The notes: generated by a model not told the origin, from the letters alone. 64,000 nucleotides of DNA from Nilaparvata lugens (GCF_014356525.2 NC_052509.1:36576001-36640000); one strand, 5' to 3'; numbered from the stretch's first letter, positions 25,081 to 37,831 are shown. A program made the numbers and translations.

Positions 25081-25495
25081 TGGCGCTCTTATTGAGCTGA
25101 AGAAGTTTTGCCTCGCAGCTGAAAAAGTGGAACGCCATCTCCTTTTCACCCACCCACCCTGCATGACAGGGCTTATCGCGAAAAAGGGTGCGTCGTTTAA
25201 AATATGATATTGCTTTCTTTTTAATAATAGTTGAAAATCTAATATCCATGATGGTGCTGGAGGCGATGCTGTCGCTGAAATTAAAGAAACCGCGTCGCAT
25301 TTGCAATGCCCCTGGGCTTTGGCGCCGCTTCCGGCCATCCACGGCTTATTGGCTTCTGACAGAAATTCAAACTTTTTCTGTTGTGAGCACAAAAAGTATC
25401 GGACCCTGGAGACACGATATCATTGTGTTTTATGGCTCGCTCTAATGTATTCTCTCAGCCTTTCAGGCATTGCCGTTTGCGACCGTTTTAAAATG

Positions 25496-25525
25496 GCACA
25501 CACACACACACGCGCGCGCACGCAC
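25496..25525. repeat. (CA)n(CG)n microsatellite
   Basis: CA units passing into CG units and back, at the edge of a less AT-rich island (25080-25480). Confidence 0.93.
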
Positions 25526-25529
25526 AAGT

Positions 25530-26453
25530 TAGCTTCAGCTCTTGTACCGATGGAAATAACTTTTCAAATGCGCTGTTTTTTAGTTGTTGTGTATAGCAGA
25601 GCAACCATCTGCTCCAAAACTCTACCCTCTCCCCCCTCTAATATCATCACACTGTTTGAACTGAGCAGCAGAAAGGAGGCAAAAGGCAAGCATTGGAAAG
25701 CCATTATTCAGAGCATGAATGAATGAATATTTTTCTTAGTTCATTTTTTCGGAAAAGTTAATACCGGGAGCACTGTTGCTTGTTGCTGGTGCAGTGTAGA
25801 TTTTGTGCTCATGATTCATGGACGTGGACATCCCTAGCTTTCAAAAGTGATTTTCTGCTTCACATACTGCAGGGCACTCACTGTGATGAGAGCCGAGATA
25901 CGTTCCAATCCATTAGTTGTAGTATTAATGACTTGATTTTTTTGACTTGATCTGGGTATGTCGCAAAGGGATGTTTTCCAAAAAAATTTAATTGTATTTT
26001 CGGCATACCATAAATTCCTTTCTCTAATTTGAGAAGAGGAGGATGAATAGTGAATTGCCTCAAATCAATTTATTTATCATCGAGCCAGATAAGAATTATT
26101 TTGAGTATTAATAGATTTAGATACCATACAAAACGAAAATGGATCGAAAATTTCCTTATCAGTCTAATAAAATGATCGATAGTCTTTCTCTTTTCTTGGA
26201 TATTTTTCCTCATCCGTTACTTACTCCTAACATTAATTTTTCGTCTCAATCAAATCTGTTATTGTCAGAAAACATGAAAATGTTCATGGCTTACATTTCA
26301 TCCAATGTACATCAGGCCTACTAACAATTTTTAAATCATACAATACACAAGCTTAAATCATATTGTTGAAGCTTCTAAAACTTCAAGAACTGTTGAACAC
26401 TTGGAACCTGATACTATAGCATTGGAGCAATTTTAGCATTGCCTTATTATTCA
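25530..26453. other. AT-rich DNA without recognisable features
   Basis: No recognised gene or repeat. Confidence 0.5.
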
Positions 26454-26700
26454 CTAGCTTGCCCGGCGAACTTCGTACCGCCAAAAAGTCAATGTATCTC
26501 ATGTCACACTTAACTTTATTTTGTGGATCATGAAATTTATCTGACAATCAATATTTTCATTTACATCTCAATACGGACTTCCTATGTGGTTAGTCATGCA
26601 GCATTTATTATTCCGAAAACATATTCTTCTCAATCAATTTGTAGTAATATATTTATCAGTAAAGTGTTGAATTAAAAAAATATGAGTGTTTCAAAGATGA
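26454..26700 (-). mobile_element. Helitron family C, 3' end, minus strand
   Basis: On the minus strand the segment ends GGTACGAAGTTCGCCGGGCA, AG, CTAG and then T. That is a GC-rich hairpin about 10 bases before a terminal CTAG (the CTRR rule of Helitrons), with T following. Subterminal sequence around 26540-26600 (inverse of ATAGGAAGTCC..GAGAT) matches the element ending at 39009. The 5' end could not be located and may lie anywhere before 26956. Confidence 0.6.
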
Positions 26701-26956
26701 ATTTAATGCGTTCATAGCTTTTGATTGTCAATAGATGGTCCAGGAAATATGCGATATAGGATGAATCACACAGAATTCCATATTCTTTCCATCTTCCATT
26801 TTAGGATGAATATCCTAAGCTAAACTAAGCTAAATTAAAAAAAAATATTCTGTCATTCTTCAGTAATTGATGAATGCAATATGAACAACTATTTTCCATG
26901 AGGTGATTCATTTTTTTCCAACATTTTCCAGTTTCTCAATGATACGGGAGTGATAA

Positions 26957-29900
26957 TCTATACTTATAAAATTCTTATCTCACTGACACACTGATCACGA
27001 TTTCTGGAAAACTACTGGACGGTTGGCAACAAAACATGGAATATAGCTTCCTTATACGTCCTAGGTGCTCACTAAGAAATCTTTTGGCGATATTTCAACT
27101 CCAAGGGTGGTTTTTAAGGGTTTAAAGATCGTCTTTTAGCATGTATATTCTTCTTCTCCCAATCTCTCAATTATAATAGAAATGTCCATATCATATGTTA
27201 CTATAGAACTATAATCTATAGAGAGTACCTCTTCAAAACAGTTGTTAACTGGCAACTAAATTAATAATTTTGTCAGGTTGGCATCAAGTTGAGATGTCTT
27301 CATTAGGTTGGCACCAAGTTGAAGAACTTATTGAAATGCATTAATCGAGAATAAATTAATTGGGCACTGCTGCTTCAATCAGAGCTATTCCTGGGAGTGT
27401 AGATAGTTTTTATTTTTCATGAAACAAACTTTTATGACTGGACTTGCTTCTATCGATTTTTCATATTCTATCAAGACTAATTTTGATAGTATATCCGACA
27501 GATCGCGAAAACTGCTTAAACAATTTCGATGAAATTTTAATAATTCAGTATGATATATGGAGGGTATTTTCAAAATTTCAGAATTGTCCGTTGTGGACTC
27601 TGTTTGCAAAGAATGAGGAAATTCGGCCAAAATTTAACTTGGGCGAAAGAGAGGGGTTATTTATTAAAACGGCCAAATAGCTATTGTTGCTTTTCCTTAT
27701 GTAAAAATATCTTTCATAGAAGTAAGGCGCTTTTCCCATGAATCAATCATTCTCAAACATTGATTGTTGAACTTTGTGATTCTTAAACATTGAGAAAATA
27801 GAAGGTAGCTTTCGAAAAAAATATTGAAGAATATGCATAACAGTTCGATGACTGTCAGTATTCCTCATTTATAGCATCAATGCTCCTCCCCATTCAAAAA
27901 ATGCTGACACATTGATGTGAATCTTACTTTAATTTGGTTTATTGAGATCAGATGAAGATAGCAATGTTGATGATACATTAATTGATGCTATATAATTCTC
28001 AACTATGAATGATTGGGGAAGGAACAACAGGCTTAAAGCCCAAAACTGTTCCTTTCCCAAATTTAGACAGAAATTGTCCAAAAATAGGTTATGTTTACAC
28101 TACACGTTTTTTTGTCCAATTTTGAGTCCAAAATATTTATAAACTAGGAATTTAGAATTTAGGAAAGTTGAAAACCAAATTAAATAATAATACTTCACTA
28201 AATCATCACTAATAACTGAAAATACTGTATTAATAATTGAAAATTTTAAAACGCGAAAAGAAACTCAAACGTACTCGATCGCTACTGTTTCAATTTCAAT
28301 CATGTTTGACATTTTTACTTGTGATGTCAGCTGTTATTATTATGCGAAATAAGCTCTCATTCATTGAATGAGATCGTTATCGTTGAAATTAATTATACTA
28401 AGAAAGCAATTTTTGTTTGAATTTGTGTGTTTGTGGATATGTATGTATGTCGGATGGATCTCGAAAACGGCTCTAACGATTTCGATTAAATCGGGAATAT
28501 TGTGGATTTGCGACGAAAAACATTATTTTGGAACAGGTCTCAACTCTGGGAAGATTCGTTGAAGTTCCTTGAGAAAGGATTATTGGTCCCTCTCAAGTAG
28601 CAGCTGATCAGATAAAAGGCTTCCATAGTCTGTTGAAAACGTAAAAGGTTGTGAGCAAATGAGAAATATTATAATAGCTGTAGTTGAGTTACCAAATTTG
28701 GTGACCTTATTTTAAAACATTGCAGTATTCATGGAACATCTGGGAGAATAGGCTCAGAAATAAGTGATCGGATGATAGCAAAAGAAATTTAAAATCGATC
28801 TTCCCAAACATAATTATGGTAGTTAAATGTAATATTCATTGTGAGATGATAGAAATGCGATTAATTTCTCCAGCTTCTGTTGTATTGGTTCCTCTGTTGC
28901 TCTATGTTTGTACGCAGCCATGACCTTGAGAGAGCCAGTTTCACTGTCTGTTTATTCCTAATCCGGACTGATCACAAGAATCAATCAGAGAAGCCTTCTA
29001 TTTAAAAAAAACCCTGCTCTTATCAATTCTCATGAAATTTAATACTGATTGAAATTGAACAAGCTTCTGATCTAATGGACCTGATATTCTCATGTTTCAT
29101 TATCAGCTAAAAACTAAATCGAAAAAAAAACATGATATTCCATTAGCTGCTCCTATTTCCTCTCATGATGTTATTACATGAAACATGACAAATCTATTGA
29201 TAATGGATCACAAGTAAAAAATGAAGTTGTCAATTTAGATAGAAATTAAATTGAGTTACATGTTGGTTCTCATCTAAATCTTCTTCCCTAAGCTTTAGGC
29301 TCAAGCTAAGATCAAAGAAAGAAATCATATAAAGGTAGTCAATAAACAAAGTGATTGAATAAACTCTATTCAGATTTATGCAAATTCACATTAAATCTAT
29401 CCCACTTTAATATTTATGATAGTAAAGTTTAGGACATAAGAAATCAGCCAGAATAAATGTTATACTAACTATTTATGAATGGATTCTTATGTATGAATGG
29501 ACTTCCATGTAAGAAAGAATCAGTGGATTGGCTGCTTTTACACTTTTGGATAAGTGAAACAAAAAGTGAGCGACAGGCTATGCCAAAAATTCCAGAATAA
29601 GCAAGAGATCCATGGATACCAGAGTCATCAAATCCCGAATCAACTTAATTTGAATTTATTCTTCAATTGCATGAAGCAAAATCAAAAATAACATGATCAC
29701 TGCTAATTTGATAACTGTCAATGGGAAATATTAATTGCCAAGTATGAAGTCGAGGTAGACTATTAAGCCCCACCCATTATTCTACAAAATTCGCTGCAAT
29801 CAGACTAATATTCTACAGAACACTTCCAACACATCAATTAATTATTCGAATGATTTGATTCAATAATTTCCATGCCAAGTTGTGGCCTAATCTCAAAAAC

Positions 29901-29995
29901 TATTATAAAAATTTTGATAGAATTTAGATTATGAATGTTTCACAAAAATAATCTTATCTTTTAATTCCCGTAGCGAAGCACGGGTGCCCTGCTAG
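26957..29995 (+). mobile_element. Helitron family A, copy 1 (about 3.04 kb)
   Basis: Starts TCTATACTTATAAAATTCTT after an A and ends with the hairpin CCCGTAGCGAAGCACGGG followed by TGCCCTGCTAG, i.e. 5' TC and 3' CTAG with a 3' hairpin, the Helitron signature. The whole length aligns, with substitutions and indels, to copy 2 at 55627-60023. There is no Rep/helicase frame, so it is non-autonomous. The base after CTAG is C, not the usual T, which may be a later mutation. A Helitron-B-like segment (near 28390-28500, with GATCTCGAAAACGGCTCTAA) lies inside both copies. Because it lacks three insertions seen in copy 2, it supplies their empty sites. Confidence 0.75.
29965..29995 (+). other. Helitron A 3' hairpin and CTAG terminus
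   Basis: CCCGT and ACGGG pair around AGCGAAGC, whose GCGAAGC core is itself a mini-hairpin. The terminus CTAG lies about 10 bases downstream. Presumed termination signal of rolling-circle replication. Confidence 0.7.
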
Positions 29996-29999
29996 CTAT

Positions 30000-31340
30000 G
30001 TATAGGTCTTCTGACTAATCATCATCTACAGCTGGTGCCAATCAACTAAACTTCAACTCCAAACTACCGTACTGTATTAATACCAGTAAAAAATTTATCT
30101 GTTCATTACAGCTGGTAACATTAGATGCTAAATCATATTATCACAACATGATCTTGAGTCATATTCATCTTCCCGTTATTCGGTAACCGCTCGGCCGACA
30201 ATTTCAAAAACATAGGTCTGTAAAGTGATAAATAAATAATTTTTATTAGCCTCCCTATTGAAATGTCTGGTCAGAAATCATCCCCAATATTCACACAACA
30301 TATTCCCAAAGTTTCATGCTGTTCTGTCAAGTAGTTTTCAAGTCTATAGGGAACAAATGAAAACTAACACACATACATTCATTTTTATACATATAGATAT
30401 AATACTAATATTAATTAACTTGATTTCAAAATTTTACATTAAATTTCATTTGATGAAATCAGAGTTCAATCGTAATGAAAACAACTTCCTTAAAAAATTA
30501 TTTACATTAATACGTTTCCAGGGAAAAAATTAAGAACAAAAAAAATAATCTAAAGCTTTGGGATTTGAACGAAGAATCTTTCGTTTCAAAGCCGAGAGCT
30601 TTACCACTACGTCAGGACTATGCTTGGAGATGAATGTCTTGTAACAACGTTATAATTACATTGCATTATCCTTACTCTTATTTTGCATCAGTATCTTTTC
30701 AGTGATAAGAATGAAAATAAATGTAGTATATTTCATTTGAAAAAAGATTTAATTTGTTTCTGTCTGATAATTCATAATGATATTCATTAATTTTCGCATC
30801 TATTTGTGACCTGATACAAATAAATTGCTGAAAATTCCGGCAATATTCAAATATGCTGTTAAATTTTAGGTTGGGCCGCGATTGAATTCGCCACCAAAAT
30901 ACATAGAAAATGATTATTTATAGCACTTGTTCAAAATAACTGGATACATATTATTCTAAATGTTTGTTCAAAAATCTTAATAATATAACTGTTCAATTGG
31001 GTTCAACAAATTTTCGTTCCTGATAATCGGATTTCAGTACATTACATACCTAACCTCATCATACTTGAAATAAATCTCTTATGTTAAGAAAAAGTTATCA
31101 ATATTTCACGGATTTAGGAATTTGTCTGTGGAACAATATTGTATGTTGCCTGATTGGCTATATTATTGTATTGATTTCATTCAAAATCAAAACTCCTACA
31201 TACTTTTATAACATAATTTAACTTACTACTTGTACCGGCGCCGGTAGTGTTGTATGGCAAGTTAGATGATTTTCAGTATTACTAAAACAGCTTTTTGGAA
31301 ATTTAAAAGATTGAGAATCAATAGGTTGTTACTTAAAACT
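30000..31340. other. AT-rich DNA; one tRNA-like relic
   Basis: Apart from the tRNA-like segment at 30549-30625 and a 14-bp palindrome TACCGGCGCCGGTA at about 31235, nothing recognised. Confidence 0.5.
30549..30625 (-). pseudogene. tRNA-like relic (tRNA pseudogene or SINE head)
   Basis: On the minus strand it has GTAGTGGTAAAGCTC, resembling a pol III A box/D arm, and 35-40 bases later CGTTCAAATCCC, a good B box/T arm. An anticodon stem is poor and no acceptor stem or CCA-compatible end pairs up, so this is not a functional tRNA. It is most likely the promoter head of a tRNA-derived SINE or a decayed tRNA. Confidence 0.5.
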
Positions 31341-31347
31341 TAACAAC

Positions 31348-31751
31348 TCACAATAATATAATATTATCACAATCGCTATACCGGTAATAAGATGCCAGCA
31401 TTTGTATCAAAACTCCTGTATCAAAACATGAGCTTCTTGTATCGAAACACTTAATATTGCTACACATTGTTACCAGCCTATCAATTTTTCTATGAGCTTC
31501 CTTTATATAGACAAATTCTACAACATAGGTATGCCGTATGCTGTTCCATAAATGAAATTTTAACATCATTTCTGAAAAATCTACAAGGAAAATTGAAATT
31601 TGGGCTTCGAGGTGCACGAAATTGATATTTTTAGAATCTATGTGCAAAACTTGGAGATCTGAATCATTCCCGTTTTTTCGGTATGCAATCCACAAGTTAA
31701 CATGTTTTGATGCGAACAAACTCAACCCTACTCTATATTATTATATAGATT
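31348..31751 (-). mobile_element. Possible Helitron-type 5' end with spurious 125-aa frame
   Basis: On the minus strand a stretch beginning TCTATATAATAATATAGAG after AA (near 31751) runs into GTTGAGTTTGTTCGCATC. The TC start in an AT-rich context resembles the other Helitron 5' ends here. The 125-codon frame (31725-31348) has no motif I recognise. No 3' end was found, so the assignment is weak. Confidence 0.25.
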
Positions 31752-32806
31752 AATCACATTTAATTATTTAATAATCACCTGGCTGAACAACAATGATATA
31801 AAATTGTATGCTCATCATTGTATGCCAATCACAATATTCTATTTCAATAATTTTTTTCATCTTCATCACTGATTCTGCATCTATTTCTGATTCTAAATTC
31901 AATGATGATGACAAATGACAATAATCTGGAGATGGCGTATGGAGGAATGCAGAAGTCCCTGTATTCATAGAGACCAAAGAAACCGGTATCATGCATTGCT
32001 ATCAGGTATTGCAACTGCAACGACGTTGGAAGTAGGCTAAATCACCGTACATGACTGCATTCTAAGTATGGAATACTTTGATAGAGTCTAATTCCCTCAG
32101 ACTATCTACAACTTTGTTCGATGCAAATCAATCACTCTGAATTGACAAAACTATTACTTTTACTACATTATAATATATTATGATTCAAACTCACTATAAT
32201 TCTAATACCAGAAGAGAAATATAAAGAAGATGGATCAGGGTCGTGTGTAATTAGATTTTATATCTCAACACAAAACTTGGACACTCACCCCTCAAATTGA
32301 AGACCCTATGTAGGAAAAAGCCTAATTATTTCTCCAATCTGTCCCATCCACAACAAATTGTCATCAACAATGATGCCAATATATTTCAAACTTTGTGCCC
32401 GACTGATAACTCCACAATTACAATGTGGTCAACCCTATTTACTCAATATAATGTGCTTAACTCAATTTAGTGGTGAACCCTATTTCTAATGAAACTCTCT
32501 TTCACCCCCTCTTTGTCACAATGAGACTGTCGCATGGCTATCTATTTAAACCATATTATGGAATGTCTTCTCGGAAGTTTTGTAATGAGGTTATTCATTG
32601 TCAAAACTCCTGAGTGTCTATCATATCATAATATCTTCAAAACAATTATTTTATTCACACACATCATAACAAGAGCACACTGTTCAATGTACTCAAATCT
32701 GTCCTATATTTGAGAGCGTCTCTTCTAATTCACAAAACGACCCTATTTTGAAACATCTAGGTTCCCAATTTTCAGAATAACGCATGGCTCGCATATGCGT
32801 GGCTCA
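31752..32806. other. AT-rich DNA without recognisable features
   Basis: No recognised gene or recurring repeat. Confidence 0.5.
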
Positions 32807-32865
32807 AATTATTATTATTATTATTATTATTATTATTGTTATCATTATTATTATTATTATTATTA
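32807..32865. repeat. (ATT)n microsatellite
   Basis: About 18 ATT units with GTT and ATC interruptions. It could be a retroelement tail, but no element body is visible next to it. Confidence 0.95.
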
Positions 32866-32885
32866 CCCCATAATCTGGCAAACTA

Positions 32886-32981
32886 AGACAGCTCTAGACT
32901 AGAGTAGAAGACAGACTAGACTAGGGTAGACTATACTAGACTAGAGTATACTTGACCAGACTAGACCAGACTAGACTAGAC
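32886..32981. repeat. CTAGA-rich minisatellite
   Basis: Irregular tandem repetition of AGACTAGACTAG-type pentamer/decamer units with GGTAG and CCAG variants. Confidence 0.85.
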
Positions 32982-32989
32982 AGCCTACT

Positions 32990-34849
32990 TGTAAGGGCAC
33001 TGACACTGTTATGCTCAACTGAGTGTCACAATTCAAAACACAGCATAAATTTGTTACAATTTTTTACTTTGCCAGGGCATAAAACTTGAGTGGGACTTGG
33101 GTGCGCACGAGTTTTCACAACTGCATTTCTATTCGCAGCATAATTTCAGACTTATTACCATAACAATATTCGGAGCAGATTTATATTTTGTCGTCGCCGT
33201 TATGTAAACAAGGAAACGCGAAAATAAGTGTGTGTGTGTAAAGTGTGGTCAAGGAGTGGAGCTGACTGTGGTTAAGATTGAGTGGATTATGGTGAGGAGT
33301 GAGAGCATCTGTGGTGGGAGGGGTGACTACGCCCCTTTCCTGTCACCCTGACAGGCCACATCATAACTGCTCCGTGATAATAAACGTCCGCCCATGCGTT
33401 TGTAATGGGAACGGACACACACGGAGTGAGCTCTTTCCTTTTGAAAGCGGCACTCGCCAAATTTCTTTCTCTGTTTGTTGCAATTTGGAAAGTAGATCAT
33501 TGTGGAACTATGGAATGGCATTTCTCTTCAGCTTACTGAGATTTCGATTCTACTGTGTAATACAAAGTATAAGGAGTATAACAAATATATAAAAGATTAC
33601 TCAACTTAATAGGGAAGACTGAACATGGTCGTTTGTGAAATGTCAATCATGTTTTCTCGTATTTGATTGATATTATGGTATTCTCTAAGATATAACCATT
33701 CCTTGACGATGTTCCTGTAAACGAAGATGTTCAGAGTGAAATACTGTATCAAGTGAAATAGTGTAAATTTCTTTTGGAAGATAGAAAACCACGTGAAATA
33801 CGAGTAATGTACTGCGTTTTCATACTTCTCACCATGCAACAATGAGTCTTCAAGGATAAGATAAAGTTACAACTGTAGTTACACTTAATGTATTGTGTTG
33901 TCATACATATTTGAATAGAGCCTGAATTTTACATCGGCTTTTTTCGTTTCTAAGCTCACACTTATCTATACGATTCCTTTTCCCAGGATATAATAAATTG
34001 TCATGTGAAGAAGAATAATCATTCATTATTAACGATTAATTATATTATTGGTCGGAAGAACTTTAATGGAATCTCAGTTTGGTTTTTCACCTTGTGAGTG
34101 ATAGTTCATAGATGCTGTAACGGTACTACTAAGTGACGCAAGGGTATTTGATGAAAGGTTCATCACTTCAAAAGAATATCCTCAAGTCATGGCACTTCAT
34201 GATTTCTCTAATCTAGCTAAAAGTTGATATGGGAATCAAAATGAAATGCAGTAGACATGAAAGACGAATACTGCAGACATAGCTCTTAAAATGTTGGGTA
34301 TTATCATTTCAATATAATGATATAACGACATGAAAAATAGATACCGAGGACGTACTTCTTGAAAGTTAAGCCGTTTTTGGAAATGCTTTTTCATAAGTCA
34401 CATGCGTTCTTGTTATAAGAAGATGATGTTTGTCTGTATTCTGCGCCTACATATTTCGGGATAAGATATCTGTGAGTTTTGAAAGCATTACCACAAAGGT
34501 CACTGTGTGTTTGAGAGCTGCAGGGCAGACAAATCGAGTGGAAATACCAGACACAGAGTGATAACGTGTAAATTGGAAGCTTAGGAATTTCCACCAGAAC
34601 TTGAACGTCATGCGTGGAACACATACTCTATCAGACTGGCTATAATAAACATTAAAAAGCCATTAGGTTTGAAGCGAAATGACGCGACGATAGAAGACGC
34701 ATCGCTTCAGGCTATCGCTCACACAGATTGTAAAACGAAGAATAAAGCAAACTTAGCCCAAGGGCTTCGGATTATTTTCATTTATTTATTTAGTTGTTCG
34801 TGTTGCATGCTTATTGAACGCTGGGCAAAGATTAATTTTTCACCCTGCT
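32990..34849. other. Unique DNA with less AT-rich islands
   Basis: No gene recognised. Two islands richer in G/C than their surroundings (33170-33480 and 34650-34800) are noted as findings. Confidence 0.5.
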
Positions 34850-35030
34850 TCCTACCCTCTTCTCATGCAGCACTTTGTCCCTTTCTTCATCACCTCTTTC
34901 GCACCCACCTCCTCCTCTTCCTCATCCACAACCTCCTCCTCTTACTCCTCCCCCTCCTCCAACTACTCCTCCCACACCTCTTTTCCCTCCTCCTTCTTTT
35001 CCTTCTCCCACACCATCACCATCACTTGAT
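34850..35030. repeat. Pyrimidine-rich (CCT/CTC) tract
   Basis: Almost only C and T on the + strand, the mirror of the purine tracts elsewhere. The long leucine/serine frames across it are compositional artefacts. Confidence 0.85.
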
Positions 35031-35382
35031 ACGAATATATAAAGCCGCCGGGAAAATTACGTCGGTCGTTTTCATCACTATCATTGCTGTGGAATAGAGA
35101 AAAAAAATCTGGTGTGGCGCAATAACACAACTTTCCTTGCCGTTATGGAAATTTATCACCTGACGCTAGTGTTCACGCACATCTCAAGTCTACTATTCAA
35201 AGATCTGAGCCAGCTGGTGACAGGACAATAACGTTGAAGACACACGAGGTCAGCTATCTCTTCATAGTGAATATCGGGGGACCGAGCTTTGCTCTGGAGT
35301 GTAAAAGCATAGAAAATTTGTAACGAGAGATTGAATTCATAGTTTATATTTATTTATTCATTTTCTCAGTCGTACAATTATC

Positions 35383-35510
35383 ACTTTCCTTGCCCTATTA
35401 CCATAGGTAAGGAAAGTATTGCTTTCCGAAAAAAATTAAGGTACCCCAATTTCTAAATTTCTATACGTTTCAAGGTCCCTTGAGTCCAAAAAAGTGGTTT
35501 TTGGGTATTG

Positions 35511-35561
<51 letters not shown>

Positions 35562-36240
35562 AGAGTGTATGTGCGTCTGTGTACATGATATCTCATCTCC
35601 CAATCAACGGAATGACTTGAAATTTGGAACTTAAGGTCCTTACGCTATAAGGATCCGACACGAACAATTTCGATCAAATGCAATTCAAGATGGCGGCTAA
35701 AATGACAAAAATGTTGTCAAAAACACGGTTTTTCGCGATTTTCTCTGAAACGGCTCCAACGATTTTGATCAAATTCATACCCAAAATTGTCATTGATAAG
35801 CTTTATCAACTGCCACGAGTCCTATATCTGTAAAAATTTCAGAAGCTCCACCCCATCTATGCAAAGTTTGACTTTAGATTCCCGATTATCTGCCTTCAGA
35901 TACAATTTAAACGAAAAAATTCCAGTGGAAAAAATTGAGCATAAAAATCTCTACAATTAATGTCCAGTAACATTTTCACCTAAAATTGAAAATAAGCTTC
36001 AAGTTCGAGAAAATGTGATTATCCAATTACAAACTGTTGGCAACTGTTGATTCTATTAAATCATTCACTATGAAGAGATAGCAGACCTCATGTGTCACCA
36101 GCGTTATTGTCCTGTCACCAGCTGGCTTAGATCTTTAAATAGTATGGACTTGAGATGCGCGTGGACCTACACTAGCGTCAGGTGATCAATTTTCATAACG
36201 ACAAGGATAGTTGTGTGAGTGCGCCACACCAGATTTTTTT
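35383..36240 (+). mobile_element. F1 repeat element, copy 2 (inside Helitron B)
   Basis: Complete plus-orientation F1: ACTTTCCTTGCCC, GGTAAGGAAAGT, (GT)n, AAGATGGCGGC, terminal GCGCCACACCAGATTTTTTT. No internal 166-bp expansion. Confidence 0.8.
35512..35559. repeat. (GT)n microsatellite inside F1 copy 2
   Basis: About 23 GT units at the position equivalent to 1306-1361. Confidence 0.96.
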
Positions 36241-36411
36241 ACAGTTATATGAGGAGGCACAACTGGCTTATGCCCAAAACTGTCCCTTTTCAAATTTATA
36301 CTACAGTCCAAATCAAAATCTAGGTTAAGCTACTATCACTCATCAAAATAACAATTTATTCACACTTCAAAAAACAAACTCATCATAAATTAAAAATAGA
36401 TATACTATAGA

Positions 36412-37081
36412 TATATCGGGGCACCGTGCTTCGCTCGTTATTTATTTATTGACTTTTGACAAACCGAACACAATTCTTTAAAATGATTGGGGAAGTACTA
36501 ACAGGCACAGCCCAAAACTGTTTCTTTCCCGAATTTCGATATATACACTATAAATAGTCCAGAAAGTAGGTTATGTTCCATACACTTGAATTCAGGCTCA
36601 ATTTTCTGTTCAAACATTTGAAATTGTCAAATAATGATCAACTTTGAAAATTATGATATACTCCAGTGTTTAGGAGGATCATCATGTCACCTTAAAAAAT
36701 CAGATTATGTTGATCAAATCGATTAAATTGTCTAGCTAGATGAAATTTCTCGCTGATTGATTATTTATTTCACAGCTGGAAATAATTCTGTCTCTCTCCC
36801 ACACAGGCACACGCATCTTCTGTTATCGAGAGACGACGAAATTATCATCTGTTTCTCAAGAATGAATTATCCTTTTAATGTCATTCAGCGAGTTTTCCAA
36901 AGAATGAGACCTAGTGCAATCGAATCTTTATATCATAAAATTACTATGTTCAAAATTTTTTTAAAAATCGTTAGAACCGTTTTCGATATCCGTAAAACAT
37001 AAATAACCAGATATAAAACTAGCCAGATATAAAAATAACCAGATATATAAATACAGATATTGCTCACTTAATATAATAGGA
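36412..37081 (-). mobile_element. Helitron family B copy, minus strand (about 670 bp)
   Basis: Bounded on the minus strand by TCCTATTATATTAAGTGAGC (5') and a GAGCGAAGCAC hairpin followed by GGTGCCCCGATA (3'). The size is close to the 651-bp B copy at 57717-58367. The interior contains the shared AAACGG..TAACGATTTTT motif. Non-coding. Confidence 0.65.
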
Positions 37082-37831
37082 TTGATTTAATAGAATCAAC
37101 AGTTGCCAACAGTTTGAAATTAAATAATCATATTCTCTCGAATTTTTAGCTTATTTTCAATTTTAGGTGAAAATGTTACTGAACATTAATTGTAGAGATT
37201 CTCATGCTCAATCTTTTCCACTTGAAATGTTTTGTTTGAATTGTATATAAAGCCTGATAATTGGGAATATATAATCTAACTTTGCATAGATGGGGCGGAG
37301 CTCCTGAAATTTTTACAGATATGGGACTTGTAACAGTTGATAGAGCTTATCAATGACTATTCTAGGTATAAATTTGATAAAAATCGTTGGAGCCGTTTCC
37401 GAGAAAATCGCGAAAAACCCTGTTTTTGACAACATTTTCGCCATTTCAGCCGCCATCTTGAATTGCATTTGATTGAAATTGTTCGTGTCGGATCCTTCCA
37501 GGAGCTCCGCCCCATCTATGCAAAGTTTTATCTTAGATTCCTAATTATCAGGCTTCAGATTCAATTTAAACAAAATATTCCAAGAGGAAAAGATAAGCAT
37601 TAAAATCTCTACAATTAATGGTCAGTAACATTTTCATCTAATATTCAATATAAGCGTGAAAATGTTATTGACCGAGCTTCTCTTAAAGGCATGTCTCCAG
37701 CGTTATTGTCCTGTCACCAGCTGGCTTGGATCTTTGAATAGTGGACTTGAGATGCACGTGAACACCAGCGTCAGGTGATAAATTTTCATAACGGCAAGGA
37801 AAGTTGTGTGAGTGTGCCACACCAGATTTTT

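Larger units (their letters stand above)
35272..37081 (-). mobile_element. Helitron family B material inserted in F1 foldback
   Basis: Read on the minus strand the insertion starts TCCTATTATATTAAGTGAGC (ending at 37081, after A) and finishes at the left with GAGCAAAGCTCGGTCCCCCG and ATA at 35272. A second Helitron B 3' terminus (GAGCGAAGCACGGTGCCCCG, ATA) lies inside at about 36412. An F1 copy (35383-36240) is inserted as well. Either one Helitron B was invaded by another, or tandem ends are present. Reading only the sequence I cannot order the two. Confidence 0.65.
35106..37831. mobile_element. F1 foldback, split by about 1.8 kb of nested insertions
   Basis: Outer element made of two inverted F1 halves. 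The left arm is 35106-35271 continuing at 37082-37495, in minus orientation, opening AATCTGGTGTGGCGCAATAA. The right arm is 37496-37831, in plus orientation, closing GTGTGCCACACCAGATTTTT. The left arm breaks after ATAGTGAA at 35270 and resumes with TTGATTTAATAGAA at 37082. In the uninterrupted minus copy at 50430 these two pieces are contiguous (AGTGAATGATTTAATAGAA), which proves that 35272-37081 is inserted. The (TG)n half of F1 is missing from both arms. No coding capacity. Confidence 0.75.

Noticed and set aside
24890..25392. 150-aa and 106-aa overlapping minus-strand frames
   Set aside because: No domain or plausible start context. The openness fits the locally higher G/C content.
27444..27680. 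78-aa frame similar to the 86-aa frame at 56248-56508
   Set aside because: Both lie in the two Helitron A copies. Similarity reflects element homology, and the frames open and close at different places.
26938..30000. CRISPR-like or phage-like repeat arrays
   Set aside because: The repeats are dispersed eukaryotic TEs. There are no short regularly spaced direct repeats with unique spacers.
30549..30625. Functional tRNA gene
   Set aside because: No acceptor stem and a poor anticodon stem. Kept only as a tRNA-like relic.
31348..31725. 125-aa minus-strand frame as a gene
   Set aside because: Protein text has no recognised motif, and the DNA looks like a repeat terminus.
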